From: Nonomuraea sp. PA05
Lineage (GTDB): Bacteria > Actinomycetota > Actinomycetes > Streptosporangiales > Streptosporangiaceae
Reading direction: 5' to 3'
Assembly: GCF_008086045.1 (NCBI RefSeq)
Contig: NZ_VSEY01000017.1
Coordinates: 62,001 to 126,000, forward strand
Length of the DNA stretch: 64,000 bases
Shown: piece after piece, positions 33,460-41,950 of the stretch
Numbering within the stretch: the first letter of the stretch is position 1
How the letters are laid out: every line of letters begins with the position of its first letter
Position numbers and translations under genes: made by a program
Notes under the pieces: generated by a model
Told to the model about the DNA's origin: nothing
Database searches by the model: none
What the model saw: the letters and a program-made list of their open reading frames with translations, nothing else

Positions 33460-33884
33460 CCGTCCTGGTCGGCTATCTGCCCACGCCCGAGGGAGAAGCC
33501 GCCGTCTCCGCCGCGCTCGCCGAGGCGTCCAGGCGAGACGAACCCCTGGTCGTCCTCAACTCGCCCCGCCAAGGAGCCCTCGTCGACCCGGAGATCGTCA
33601 TCCACCACCCCGCCACCGACCCCGCCCGGCACGCGACCTTCTACCGCCTCGTCGCCCGCAACCGCGTGTGGCTCGCCTACCGCCGCCTGCCCGCGCCCCT
33701 GATCCCGATCTACCTGGTCACCTGGATCGAGCTCAGTCTCATCCGGATCAGGTCGCGCGCCAACCTGGCCGTCTGGTTCGCGGGTCTCCGGAAAGGGCTG
33801 AAGGGCGGGCACGGCCAGCGCCGTCCGATGTCGTGGCGCACCGTGCTCCGGCTCACCCGCGCGGGGCGCCCCCCGATCGTCTGA
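33456..33884 (+). CDS. Chimeric ORF: universal-stress-protein N-terminus fused to a glycosyltransferase-2 C-terminus
   Basis: The first ~48 residues (MTVLVGYLPTPEGEAAVSAA, LAEASRRDEPLVVLN) are the opening beta-alpha-beta of a UspA-family protein, often the fourth gene of tct operons. From about residue 50 the sequence changes to HHPATDPARHATFYRLVARN and RVWLAYRRLPAPLIPIYLV, ending RRPMSWRTVLRLTRAGRPPI. That is the C-terminal tail of actinobacterial family-2 glycosyltransferases. USP ATP-binding residues (G-x2-G-x9-G-S/T) are absent. A deletion has therefore joined two unrelated genes near 33590-33620. The ORF is intact and coupled to tctA by ATGA, so a product may still be made, probably without either parent function. 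Confidence 0.75.
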   Translation: MTVLVGYLPTPEGEAAVSAALAEASRRDEPLVVLNSPRQGALVDPEIVIHHPATDPARHATFYRLVARNRVWLAYRRLPAPLIPIYLVTWIELSLIRIRSRANLAVWFAGLRKGLKGGHGQRRPMSWRTVLRLTRAGRPPIV

Positions 33885-33905
33885 GCCGGAGCACCGCTGT
33901 GGGAA

Positions 33906-35261
33906 TCAGTCGATCTTCGGCTTCCGCTGGACCCCCGAGTAGAACTCCTGCAGCATCGTCTGCAGTTCCGGGCGGTCGGTGAGGTGGATCGAGGCGACGT
34001 ACCCGCTCAGTTGCGAGCCGCTGAAGACGCTGTCCCCGTCCTGCGGCCAGATCTTGTCGGCGAGGAATCGCAGGAGCTCCACGGACACCTCGTTGGTCGG
34101 CCGGTCACCGGCCCAGGAGTAGGGCACGTAGAGCACCGATTCCTGCGGGGTGGACTTGATGTCCAGCTTGTCCGTCTCGGTGGTGCCCACGATCGTGACT
34201 CGGCTGCTCACCGTCTGCATGAGCGTGTTCATCTGCTCCTGGAACGCCAGCACGAGCTGTGTGAGGAGATCCTTGTACGTGTCGCCCTGCGGCATCGGCG
34301 GCAGCCCCGCGAGCATGTCCGGGGTCAGCCCTCCTTTCAGGGCCACGCCGTGCAGATCGTAGGCGCGGACCCAGGCCCGCGTCACCCGTGAGGCCAGCAG
34401 AGCATGCGCCTGCTGGACCGTTCCCGCTCCATGCCGCAGCGCCGCGACCTTCTTCTCGTCGCTCGCGAGCTTTCCGTTCAGCAGATCGAGCACTACCTGC
34501 TCGTAGCTGGCGGCGTTGAGGAACGCCAGGCCCGGGGGGAGCAGGTAGTGCGCGTCCTTGTTCCGGTAGGCGAAGTCGACGGTGCTGTCGGCCGGCAGGG
34601 TGTGCGATGCCTCGTGGAACAGGGACGCGGCCGCCTCGAACCGATCCAGCAGCCCGTTGATCAGGTTGGTGCCGAGGTCGACGTGGGCGTGGTCGCCGGT
34701 GCCGTGCGCGAGCGCGCCCATCGTGGCCGGCAGAGCGGGGCCGTGCACGAGGCCCTTGCCCTTGTCGTCGGTCCGCGCGTACAACGCCTGGAGCTGGGTG
34801 AGGATCTGCCTGAAGCGCGGGACGGCCGCAGCGGCCTTGTCGCCGAAGCAGATCTGCAGGCTCTGCTGCGCCAGCGGCTCCTGCTTCTCGACGGCCACCA
34901 CGACCTTGCTCTCGATCTGGTCGATGAGGCCACGCAGGTACTCGTCCCCGGCCAGCGGCGGCACCCACCCCATGAGCTTGTTCAGCGCGACGACCACCTT
35001 CGGCAGCCCCTTGGCACGTGCGACGAGCGCCTGGCCGCGCTGCGGATCCATGGCGGGCAGCGGCTTGTTGAGCTGTTCGAACTCCATCGTCGCGATGAGC
35101 CGCTCGTTGTCGTACCTCACCGCGATGTCACCTCCGAGCTTGGCGCCCTCGGCCTTCACCTTGGCCAGCGCCCCGGTGATGAGGCGGGCGTAGGCGGCCC
35201 ACACGTAGTTCTTGTCCTTCTCGATGTCCGTGAGCATCACCGTGGTCGGAAACGGCAGCAT
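33906..35261 (-). CDS. HExxH-motif protein, probable zinc metallopeptidase (M35-like)
   Basis: The 451-aa product has FHEASHTL (HExxH, ~residues 216-223), then TVDFAYRNKDAHYLLPPGLA and LNAASYEQVVLDLL. This spacing resembles M35/Lys-specific metallo-endopeptidases, where an Asp and a NAxSY motif follow HExxH; the family call is tentative. No signal peptide is seen. ATG 35261 has a GGGAGGG ribosome site. The frame remains open upstream to 35927, encoding an Arg/Asp-rich coiled region, so a longer product (~673 aa) is possible. It converges on the tct operon with only 21 bases between stops. Confidence 0.7.
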   Translation of the reverse strand: MLPFPTTVMLTDIEKDKNYVWAAYARLITGALAKVKAEGAKLGGDIAVRYDNERLIATMEFEQLNKPLPAMDPQRGQALVARAKGLPKVVVALNKLMGWVPPLAGDEYLRGLIDQIESKVVVAVEKQEPLAQQSLQICFGDKAAAAVPRFRQILTQLQALYARTDDKGKGLVHGPALPATMGALAHGTGDHAHVDLGTNLINGLLDRFEAAASLFHEASHTLPADSTVDFAYRNKDAHYLLPPGLAFLNAASYEQVVLDLLNGKLASDEKKVAALRHGAGTVQQAHALLASRVTRAWVRAYDLHGVALKGGLTPDMLAGLPPMPQGDTYKDLLTQLVLAFQEQMNTLMQTVSSRVTIVGTTETDKLDIKSTPQESVLYVPYSWAGDRPTNEVSVELLRFLADKIWPQDGDSVFSGSQLSGYVASIHLTDRPELQTMLQEFYSGVQRKPKID

Positions 35262-35927
35262 CAGGCCCTCCCTTTTCGCCGCACCCCCAAGCACGGCTCG
35301 TCCAGGAAACCGTGTGGGAGGTGGGTGGTGGTCGGCGTCCGTCGTGGGCCCTTTGTCCCTGCGGCGCCGGACGCGTGCCCGCACATTTTGATCGAGTACG
35401 CGGGCGCGGGTTGTGTTCTGCGACACATTGTCCACATCCGGCCGCGCGTCCATGCGCCGATCCCGGCCCCTGGCCAGCCGGTCGGACGCGGCGGCCCGCC
35501 GATCGGCTCCGGCGGCATCGCGATCCCCGCTGCCTTGATCCCGCTCGTGTTGCATGTCCTGGTCGGCGGCCAGCCGAGACTGTCGCCACGCCGTCAGCAA
35601 TTGCCGCAGGTCGGCACGGTCCTGCTGGTCGCGGGCGCGATCGGCTTGGGCCAGGCCCCGCTCGCCGGCCGGCAGCCGCATTTCCTGGGCGGCCTCCTCG
35701 CCCAGGCCGGTCAGGGCGCTCTGCCGCCCGGCGCCCGCCGGGTCACGCTGGTGCGCCGCCCGGTCGCGTTGCTGCGCCGCCCACAGCACGTCGTGCAGCC
35801 GCCGGTCGAGCTGGTCTTCATCCTGCCACCCGGGGCCGGCATCCCGGCCGTGCTCGGCCGCCGCGTGATCGCGTTTCCCGGCGACCTCATCACGCGCCCG
35901 GGCGGCGTCATCCCGACCCTCCGCCAC
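35262..35927 (-). other. In-frame Arg/Asp-rich coiled-coil reading frame upstream of the HEASH gene
   Basis: The minus frame, open from 35927, encodes repeats of the type RDxAAxxRD (EGRDDAARARDEVAGKRDHA, AAQQRDRAAHQRDPAGAG, QADRARDQQDRADLRQLL, DRRAAASDRLARGRDRRMDA). Such Arg/Asp heptads occur as N-terminal parts of some actinobacterial signalling proteins. Codon bias favours this strand until about 35390 and fades toward the ATG at 35261. It may be a 3'-truncated gene that reads into the metallopeptidase frame, or a genuine N-terminal extension. Confidence 0.5.
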
Positions 35928-35957
35928 GCGATCGCGCTCGCGGGCGCGGCCCGCCTA

Positions 35958-36213
35958 CGACCTGAGCAACCCATGCGACGCCCGCCCCTTCTTGAGCGAG
36001 CAGAGCCCTACACGCTTCGTGCCGTCCGGGAACGCCACGCACGACGCGGGGAAGGTCACCAACGTTCACCACCTGACCGGCCCGTACCGCTCCCCGCGCA
36101 GCCCCCGGGCCACCGGCGATGAGGCCCTGGCCGCCCTGGCCCTGCTCGCCGAGCTGAGCGTCTGGCTGGCCGAGGTCGAGCCTGACCTGATCGCCGCTGC
36201 CCGGGAGGCCGGA
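35958..36213 (+). pseudogene. Fragment of an HTH-type hypothetical protein, truncated at both ends
   Basis: The plus frame encodes AYDLSNPCDARPFLSEQSPT, RFVPSGNATHDAGKVTNVHH, LTGPYRSPRSPRATG and ALLAELSVWLAEVEPDLIAA AREAG with strong coding bias. At 36213 it runs into the stop of the convergent dehydrogenase and loses sense. The last helix looks like the start of the HTH found in some actinobacterial proteins (AREAG followed by a recognition helix), which is missing here. A TTG at 35992 could start a short product. Confidence 0.5.
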
Positions 36214-37299
36214 TCACAAGGTCACCACCGAGCGCAGCACCTCGCCGCGGTGCATCTTCGCGAACGCCTCCTCGACCTGGCCGAGCGCGATGGTCTCGGT
36301 GACGAACGTGTCGAGCGGCAGGCGGTTCTGCAGGAACAGGTCGATCAGCATCGGGAAGTCGCGCGAGGGCAGGCAGTCGCCGTACCAGGACGACTTGAGC
36401 GCGCCGCCACGGCCGAACACGTCCAGCAGCGGCAGGTCGATGCGCATCTCGGGGGTCGGCACGCCGACCAGGACGACGGTGCCGGCCAGGTCGCGGGCGT
36501 AGAAGGCCTGCTCGTACGTCTCCGGCCGCCCGACCGCCTCGATCACCACGTCGGCGCCGTTACCGTCGGTGAGGTCACGGATCGCCTCGACGGGATCCGC
36601 CGAGCGGGAGTTGACCGTGTGGGTGGCGCCGAACTCGCGGGCCCACTCCAGCTTGCGGTCGTCCACGTCCACCGCGATGACCTTGGCCGCGCCCGCCAGC
36701 GAGGCGCCCAGGACGGCGGCGTCACCGACGCCGCCGCAACCGATGACGGCCACGCTGGCGCCGCGCGTGACCCCGCCGGTGTTGACGGCCGCGCCGATGC
36801 CCGCCATCACGCCGCACCCCAGCAGCCCCGCGACCTGCGCAGGGGCCTCGGCGGAGACCTTCGTGCACTGCCCGGCGGCCACCAGCGTCTTCTCGGCGAA
36901 CGCGCCGATGCCGAGCGCCGGCGACAGCTCGGTGCCGTCCTTGAGCGTCATCTTCTGCTTGGCGTTGTGGGTGTTGAAGCAGTACCAGGGACGGCCGCGC
37001 AGGCAGGCGCGGCACTGGCCGCAGACCGCGCGCCAGTTGAGGATGACGAAGTCGCCGGGCGCGACCTCGGTGACGCCCTCCCCGACCGCCTCCACCGTGC
37101 CCGCCGCCTCGTGTCCGAGCAGGAACGGGTAGCCGTCGCTGATCCCGCCCTCCCGGTAGTGCAGATCGGTGTGACAGACCCCGCAGGCCTGCACGTTCAC
37201 CACCGCCTCGCCCGGACCCGGGTCCGGTACGAGGATGGTTTCGACGGACACCGGCTCGCCCTTGCCTCGGGCGATCACGGCTTGGACTTCGTAGGTCAT
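36214..37299 (-). CDS. mscR: S-(hydroxymethyl)mycothiol dehydrogenase (mycothiol-dependent formaldehyde dehydrogenase)
   Basis: This 361-aa zinc medium-chain dehydrogenase oxidises the formaldehyde-mycothiol adduct with NAD (MscR/FadH type). Features: catalytic zinc site CGVCHTDLHY and GHEAAGTVE, the structural zinc lobe CGQCRACLRGRPWYC, the characteristic FNTHNAKQKMTLKDGTELSP, the Rossmann motif VIGCGGVGDAAVLG, and KSSWYGDCLPSRDFP. Similarity to mycobacterial mycothiol-dependent enzymes is close in my memory. ATG 37299 overlaps the P450 stop (TGATG). It is the last gene of an operon with transporter, reductase and P450; P450 O-demethylation releases formaldehyde, which this enzyme would clear. 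Confidence 0.88.
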   Translation of the reverse strand: MTYEVQAVIARGKGEPVSVETILVPDPGPGEAVVNVQACGVCHTDLHYREGGISDGYPFLLGHEAAGTVEAVGEGVTEVAPGDFVILNWRAVCGQCRACLRGRPWYCFNTHNAKQKMTLKDGTELSPALGIGAFAEKTLVAAGQCTKVSAEAPAQVAGLLGCGVMAGIGAAVNTGGVTRGASVAVIGCGGVGDAAVLGASLAGAAKVIAVDVDDRKLEWAREFGATHTVNSRSADPVEAIRDLTDGNGADVVIEAVGRPETYEQAFYARDLAGTVVLVGVPTPEMRIDLPLLDVFGRGGALKSSWYGDCLPSRDFPMLIDLFLQNRLPLDTFVTETIALGQVEEAFAKMHRGEVLRSVVTL

Positions 37300-38486
37300 C
37301 AGGTGTTCTTCTCCAGGTGTACGCGGACGGGGAGGGACTCCCACGCCCGCAGGGTGTTGTTGTGGTGACGCCGGGGCGTCCCGGCGAGTTCGAGGTGCTC
37401 GACGCGCCGGGACAGGGCGGTGAGCAGCGCTTCGGCCTCCAGGCGGGCGACGTGCTGGCCGACGCACTGGTGCAGGCCCATGCCGAAGCCGACGTGTCCG
37501 GAAGGGTCGCGGGTCAGGTCGAAGGTGTACGGGTCGTGCCAGCGGCGCGGGTCGTGGTTGGCCGCGCCGAGGAACATCAGGATCTTGTTGCCCTCGGGGA
37601 TGACGGTGCCGCCGATCTCGACGTCGCGGTCGGCGGTGCGGAAGAAGGTCTGCACCGGGGACTGCCAGCGCACCGCCTCGTCGAAGGCCACCCGGGCCAG
37701 GGCGGGCTGCTCGCGCAGGCGCTGCCACTGGCCGGGGTGGGTGGCGAAGGCGTACAGTGCGGCGGCCAGGCCGTGCACGGTGGTGTCGACGCCGGCGGTG
37801 AGCAGCGAGCGGACGACGAGCGGCGCCTGTTCGTGGGTGAGGTCGCCGTGGTCGGCCGCTGCCCAGATCTGGGCGCCGAAGCCGCCCGGTGTCAGCGCCT
37901 CGCGCCGGCACTGGGCGTTGACCCAGGCCGACAGCTCGACCACTCGCGGCTGTCCCTTGGCCACCAGATCGTTGACGGGGCCGAAGGCGTTGAAGGCGTG
38001 GTCGCCGTAGGGCAGCAGGTTCTCGCGGCCGTCGGGCGGCAGGCCGACCGCGTCGGGGAACACGCGCAGCGGGAACGCCTGCGCGAGCGCGGGGACGGCG
38101 TCGAACTCCGGCTCGGCCAGCACCTTGTCCACCAGGTCCTCGGCCTCGGCGAACCAGCGTTCGCGCAGGCGGCGCAGCGCCCGCGGGCCGAGGATCTTGA
38201 CCAGGACGGCACGCGGGGCGTCGTGGCGGGGCGGGTCGGCCTCCAGCAGCAGGCTGGGCGGGCGCCACGGCTTCTCCTTGCGGAAGTCGCTGAGCCCCAC
38301 CCCCGCGCCCGAAGGGAAGGACTGCCAGTCGGTGAGAGCGGCGTGCACGTGCTCGTAGCGGGCCAGGCCGTAGACGTCGTAGCGGGTCAGGTGGACGACG
38401 GGCCCGGCCGCCAGCAGGGCGTGGTGCAGCGGCTCGGGGTCTTCCAGTGTTTCCGGGGCGAACGGGTCGGCGTCCAGGTCGAGCAT
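37299..38486 (-). CDS. Cytochrome P450, CYP199-like aromatic O-demethylase candidate
   Basis: This 395-aa P450 has the I-helix LLTAGVDTTVHGLAAALYA, Glu-x-x-x-Arg-type K helix AFDEAVRWQSPVQTFFRTA and heme loop VGFGMGLHQCVGQHVARLE. Near the N-terminus, YDVYGLARYEHVHAALTDWQ and SGAGVGLSDFRKEKPWRPPS resemble the 4-methoxybenzoate-binding CYP199A group (from memory). The ATG at 38486 has an AAAGGAG ribosome site. It sits between a 2Fe-2S ferredoxin reductase, which would supply electrons directly, and a formaldehyde-detoxifying dehydrogenase, a combination that fits methoxy-aromatic demethylation. Substrate remains inferred. Confidence 0.9.
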   Translation of the reverse strand: MLDLDADPFAPETLEDPEPLHHALLAAGPVVHLTRYDVYGLARYEHVHAALTDWQSFPSGAGVGLSDFRKEKPWRPPSLLLEADPPRHDAPRAVLVKILGPRALRRLRERWFAEAEDLVDKVLAEPEFDAVPALAQAFPLRVFPDAVGLPPDGRENLLPYGDHAFNAFGPVNDLVAKGQPRVVELSAWVNAQCRREALTPGGFGAQIWAAADHGDLTHEQAPLVVRSLLTAGVDTTVHGLAAALYAFATHPGQWQRLREQPALARVAFDEAVRWQSPVQTFFRTADRDVEIGGTVIPEGNKILMFLGAANHDPRRWHDPYTFDLTRDPSGHVGFGMGLHQCVGQHVARLEAEALLTALSRRVEHLELAGTPRRHHNNTLRAWESLPVRVHLEKNT

Positions 38487-38497
38487 GGGTGCTCCTT

Positions 38498-39436
38498 TCA
38501 CAGGTCGAGGACGAGGCGGTCGGAGCGGGCGCGGGAGACACAGACGAACATGCAGTCGCCGGCCTCGCGTTCGGCGTCGTCGAGCAGCGCGTCGCGGTGG
38601 TCCGGCTCGCCTTCCAGCACGGTGGTCTCGCAGGTGCCGCAGAGCCCTTGACGGCAGGAGGACAGCACGTTCACGCCCGCGTCGTTGACGGCCTGGAGCA
38701 CGGACCGGTCGGGGGTGACGGTCACGGTCGTACCGGTGCGGCGCAGCTCCACCTCGAACGGCTCATCGCGAGCGGGTGCGCCGAGGTCCTTGGCGGTGAA
38801 GCGTTCGGTGCGCAGCGCCCCGGCGGGCCAACCGGCGGCGCGCTGTTCCATGGCTTCCAGCAGCCCGGCCGGGCCGCAGCAGTACACCTTCGTTTCCGGC
38901 TCGAAGCCGGGCAGGTCAAGCAGGCCGCACTCGTCCTGCGGGACGAGCTCGACGCGAGAGCCGTAGCGGGCCAGCTCGTCGATGAACGCCATCGAGGCGC
39001 GCGTCCGCCCGCCGTAGAGCAGCCGCCAGTCGGCGCCGAGCGACTCCGCCTGATAGATCATGGGCAGCAGCGGGGTGATGCCGATGCCGCCCGCGACGAA
39101 CAGGTACCGCTCGGACGGGGCCAGCGGGAAGTTGTTGCGCGGCCCGCCGATCGCCACCATGTCGCCCGCGGCCAGGTCGTCGTGGACGTAGGCGGAGCCG
39201 CCCCGTCCGTCCGGCTCGTACAGGACCCCGATGCGGTACGTGTGCGGATCCCACCGGTCACCGCACAGCGAGTACTGGCGGGTCAGGCCGCCCGGCAAGA
39301 CCAGGTCGAGGTGCGCTCCGGGCGTCCAGTCCGGCAGCCGGCCCCCGTCCGGATGTTCCAGCGTCACGGCGACCACGCCGTCGGCGACCGGTGTCTTGGC
39401 GGCGACTCTCAGGTCCAGCCTGGGTTCTGTGATCAT
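38498..39436 (-). CDS. Ferredoxin reductase with C-terminal 2Fe-2S domain (VanB/phthalate-dioxygenase-reductase type)
   Basis: This 312-aa electron-transfer protein has a flavin-binding barrel with RQYSLCGD, a NAD(P)H domain with FVAGGIGITPLLPMIYQA and VYCCGPAGLLEAME, and a C-terminal plant-type 2Fe-2S domain with CRQGLCGTCETTVLEG and the later Cys in GDCMFVCVS. This order is that of VanB-like reductases that feed Rieske oxygenases or P450s. It ends 12 bases before the P450 start and begins overlapping the MFS stop (ATGA), so it is the probable redox partner of the adjacent P450. Confidence 0.92.
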   Translation of the reverse strand: MITEPRLDLRVAAKTPVADGVVAVTLEHPDGGRLPDWTPGAHLDLVLPGGLTRQYSLCGDRWDPHTYRIGVLYEPDGRGGSAYVHDDLAAGDMVAIGGPRNNFPLAPSERYLFVAGGIGITPLLPMIYQAESLGADWRLLYGGRTRASMAFIDELARYGSRVELVPQDECGLLDLPGFEPETKVYCCGPAGLLEAMEQRAAGWPAGALRTERFTAKDLGAPARDEPFEVELRRTGTTVTVTPDRSVLQAVNDAGVNVLSSCRQGLCGTCETTVLEGEPDHRDALLDDAEREAGDCMFVCVSRARSDRLVLDL

Positions 39437-40770
39437 GCGTGCTCCTTGGCCACGTGCGCGGCGGTGGGGATGCGGAAGGCGTGCACGGCCAGCCCGCCGG
39501 CCACGAGCACGGCCGCGACCAGCAGGAACAGCTGGCCCGGCGCCCATCCGACATCCAGCAGCCAGCCGGCGGCCAGCGGGGAGACGATCGCGCCGATACG
39601 GCCGACCCCGATGCCCCAGCCCACGCCCGTGGCCCGGACCTCCACCGGATAGAGCGAGGGGGTCAGCGCGTACAGGCCGGCCACGCAGCCGTTGACGAAC
39701 AGGCCGATCAGCGCGCCCAGCGCGAGCACCAGCGCGAGCTGCGAGGAGAGCGAGACGAAGCAGGCCAGCAGCGCCGCGGTGGCCAGGGTGTAGCCGAGCA
39801 GCACGCGCTGCAGCCGGAAGCGGGCGGCCAGCAGGCCCAGCAGAGCCGTGCCGAAGATGCCGCCGAGGTTCAGCAGCACTCCGCCGGTGATCCCCTGGGT
39901 GGCCGACATGCCGGCTTCGACCAGGAGCTTCGGCGTCCAGCTCGTGACGAAGTAGAAGGCGAACATGACGGCGAAGAACCCGGCCCAGATCAGCAGGGTG
40001 TTGCGGCGCTGTGCCGGGGACAGGATCCGCGCCAGGCGCGGCTTCGGCTTGCGGGCGGCGGGCTCCGGCTCGGGCAGAGAGGTCAGCGCGGGCAGCTTCA
40101 TCGCGCCCAGCACGGTGTTGAGCCGGTCGAGCGCGCGGGGCGAGCGCTGAGTGAGCAGGAAGTCCAGCGATTCGGGCAGCCGCCACAGCACCGCGCCGAG
40201 CAGCAGGGCGGTGGCGACGCCACCGAAGACGAACACCGACCGCCAGCCGGAGGAGCTCTGCAGCGCGACCGCGACGATGTCGCCGACGGTGGCGCCGATG
40301 GCGTAGCCGGTGGAGTTGAGGCTGACGGCCAGGCCGCGCCAGCGGGCGTTGGCGTACTCGGCGGCGATGACGTTGCTGCTGGCCAGGATGCCGCCGATGC
40401 CGACACCTGTGAGCACCCGCAGCAGCCCGAGTTGCACGGGGTCCTGGGCGGCGGCCGACAGCAGCATTCCGCCCGCCGCGATGACCAGGCAGGCCAGGAT
40501 CAACGCGCGCCGGCCGATCCGGTCGGCCAGCGGCGCCAGGAACAGCGAGCCGAGTGCCATGCCGACCAGGCCCGCGCTGAGCAGCAGGCCCAGCTGGGAG
40601 CCCGACAGGGACCACTCGGCGGACACGGCTGCGGAGGTGAAGGACATGACCAGGACGTCGAAGCCGTCCAGGACATTGAGCAGGACGCACACGGCGATCG
40701 CCGACCATTGCAGGCGCGTCATGGGGGAGTCATCGATGCGGGCACGCAGTTCCGGAGGATGAACAGACAT
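39433..40770 (-). CDS. MFS aromatic acid:H+ symporter (AAHS/PcaK-like)
   Basis: This 445-aa 12-helix transporter has the AAHS signatures: WSAIAVCVLLNVLDGFDVLV with the conserved DGFD in helix 1, LAPLADRIGRRALILACL (loop 2-3 motif) and LRVLTGVGIGGILASSNVIA with AAEYANARWRG. PcaK-family members import 4-hydroxybenzoate, vanillate and similar acids. It is the first gene of the four-gene minus-strand operon (transporter, reductase, P450, formaldehyde dehydrogenase), with the IclR regulator divergent upstream, supporting uptake of a methoxylated aromatic acid. Confidence 0.9.
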   Translation of the reverse strand: MSVHPPELRARIDDSPMTRLQWSAIAVCVLLNVLDGFDVLVMSFTSAAVSAEWSLSGSQLGLLLSAGLVGMALGSLFLAPLADRIGRRALILACLVIAAGGMLLSAAAQDPVQLGLLRVLTGVGIGGILASSNVIAAEYANARWRGLAVSLNSTGYAIGATVGDIVAVALQSSSGWRSVFVFGGVATALLLGAVLWRLPESLDFLLTQRSPRALDRLNTVLGAMKLPALTSLPEPEPAARKPKPRLARILSPAQRRNTLLIWAGFFAVMFAFYFVTSWTPKLLVEAGMSATQGITGGVLLNLGGIFGTALLGLLAARFRLQRVLLGYTLATAALLACFVSLSSQLALVLALGALIGLFVNGCVAGLYALTPSLYPVEVRATGVGWGIGVGRIGAIVSPLAAGWLLDVGWAPGQLFLLVAAVLVAGGLAVHAFRIPTAAHVAKEHA

Positions 40771-40838
40771 CTAACCGGCCTTTCGGGGGGTGGTTAGCTG
40801 TCGATGATGAGCCGGTTACCTGCGCGTTTCCACGGCGG

Positions 40839-40853
40839 ATCCATTCAATGGAT
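40839..40853. promoter_or_regulatory. 15-bp palindrome, candidate IclR operator
   Basis: ATCCATT-C-AATGGAT is a perfect 7+1+7 palindrome in the 126-bp gap between the divergent AAHS-transporter operon and the IclR gene, in the usual size range of IclR-type operators. Confidence 0.6.
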
Positions 40854-40896
40854 AAGGTCACCCCACAAAGCGCCCTGACCAGTGATGATGTGACGC

Positions 40897-41664
40897 ATGG
40901 CCAGGTCACCCAGCGGCGAGTCGGTCCTGACGCGCGCCGTGCGCATTCTCGAGGCGTTCAATCCCGCCGAGCCGGTGCTGACCGTCAGCCAGATCAGCCG
41001 CCGGGCCGCACTGCCGCTGGCCACCACGGTCCGGTTGGTGGACGAGCTGACCCGGCACGGGTTGCTGGCCCGCGACGAGCAGCGCCGGGTCCGGATCGGC
41101 AACCGGCTGTGGGAGCTGGCCCAGCGTGCCTCGCCGGTGCGCCGGCTGCGCGAGACGGCCATGCAGTTCATGGGCGACCTGCACCACGTGGTCGGCCACT
41201 CGGTGCAACTCGGCATCCTCGACGGCGAGGAGGTGCTGTTCGTCGAACGCCTGATCGCGCCCGGCGCGGTCGTCACCATCACCCAGATCGGCGGCCGCCT
41301 GCCGCTGCACGCCTCCTCCGGCGGCCTGGTCCTGCTCGCACATGCCCCCGCCGAGCTGCGCGAACAGGTGCTCCATCAGCCGCTGCAGGCGTACACGCCG
41401 CACACGATCACTGACGCCAAGGCACTGCGCGCGACGCTCGCCGAAGTGCGGCGCCACGGGTTCGCCTTCTGCCCCGGGCACATCCACCCCGACGCCACCG
41501 GCATCTCCGTCCCCATCCGGATGGCTGGGCACGTGGTCGCCGCCCTCGGCCTGGTGGTGCCCAACGACGAGCACGCCTGGCCCCTCGTCCGCCCGCTGCA
41601 ACTCACCGGGCTGGCCCTCGAACGGGCCCTCGACGTGCCGCCGACACCGCCGGCGGAGACTTGA
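40897..41664 (+). CDS. IclR-family transcriptional regulator
   Basis: The 255-aa product has an N-terminal winged HTH (LTRAVRILEAFNPAEPVLTV, ISRRAALPLATTVRLVDELT RHGLL) and a C-terminal GAF-like effector domain (GDLHHVVGHSVQLGILDGEE, GRLPLHASSGGLVLLAHAP, GISVPIRMAGHVVAALGLVV). IclR proteins control aromatic and carboxylic acid catabolism. It is divergent to the transporter/P450 operon, and the palindrome at 40839-40853 lies 44 bases before its ATG, so it most likely regulates that operon and itself. Confidence 0.9.
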   Translation: MARSPSGESVLTRAVRILEAFNPAEPVLTVSQISRRAALPLATTVRLVDELTRHGLLARDEQRRVRIGNRLWELAQRASPVRRLRETAMQFMGDLHHVVGHSVQLGILDGEEVLFVERLIAPGAVVTITQIGGRLPLHASSGGLVLLAHAPAELREQVLHQPLQAYTPHTITDAKALRATLAEVRRHGFAFCPGHIHPDATGISVPIRMAGHVVAALGLVVPNDEHAWPLVRPLQLTGLALERALDVPPTPPAET

Positions 41665-41686
41665 GGGACCCTCCGGCACTGCGACG

Positions 41687-41944
41687 ATGGTCACGGCCAA
41701 GGCATTCGGGGACGCCTTCACCAACGCGAACCCATCCACCGGCGACATGACAGACGTGTTCTGGTACAGCTCTGGTCCGCTGCTGCAGGCCCTTGACCCG
41801 GACCCGGTGCTGGCCAACGTGCAGGCTCTCACCTATCACCGCTCGGAGTTCGCTGCCGCCTGCCCACGTGAATGTCGAACTCTCAGGTCAGACGTCCCGG
41901 ACGCACACTCGGCGCGGACGGTCTTCACGATCCCTGTCCGGTAG
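41687..41944 (+). CDS. Short ORF of uncertain reality, downstream of IclR
   Basis: The frame from ATG 41687 encodes 85 aa beginning VTAKAFGDAFTNANPSTGDM TDVFWYSSG and QALDPDPVLANVQALTYHRS EFAAACP. The first 60 residues have moderate coding bias; the end is low-complexity. No family is recognised. It may be a gene fragment. No clear ribosome site. Confidence 0.25.
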   Translation: MVTAKAFGDAFTNANPSTGDMTDVFWYSSGPLLQALDPDPVLANVQALTYHRSEFAAACPRECRTLRSDVPDAHSARTVFTIPVR

Positions 41945-41950
41945 ATCGGG

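Noticed and set aside
34404..36122. Plus-strand ORF (572 aa) opposite the HEASH gene
   Set aside because: Antisense artefact; the HExxH motif and codon bias support the minus strand.
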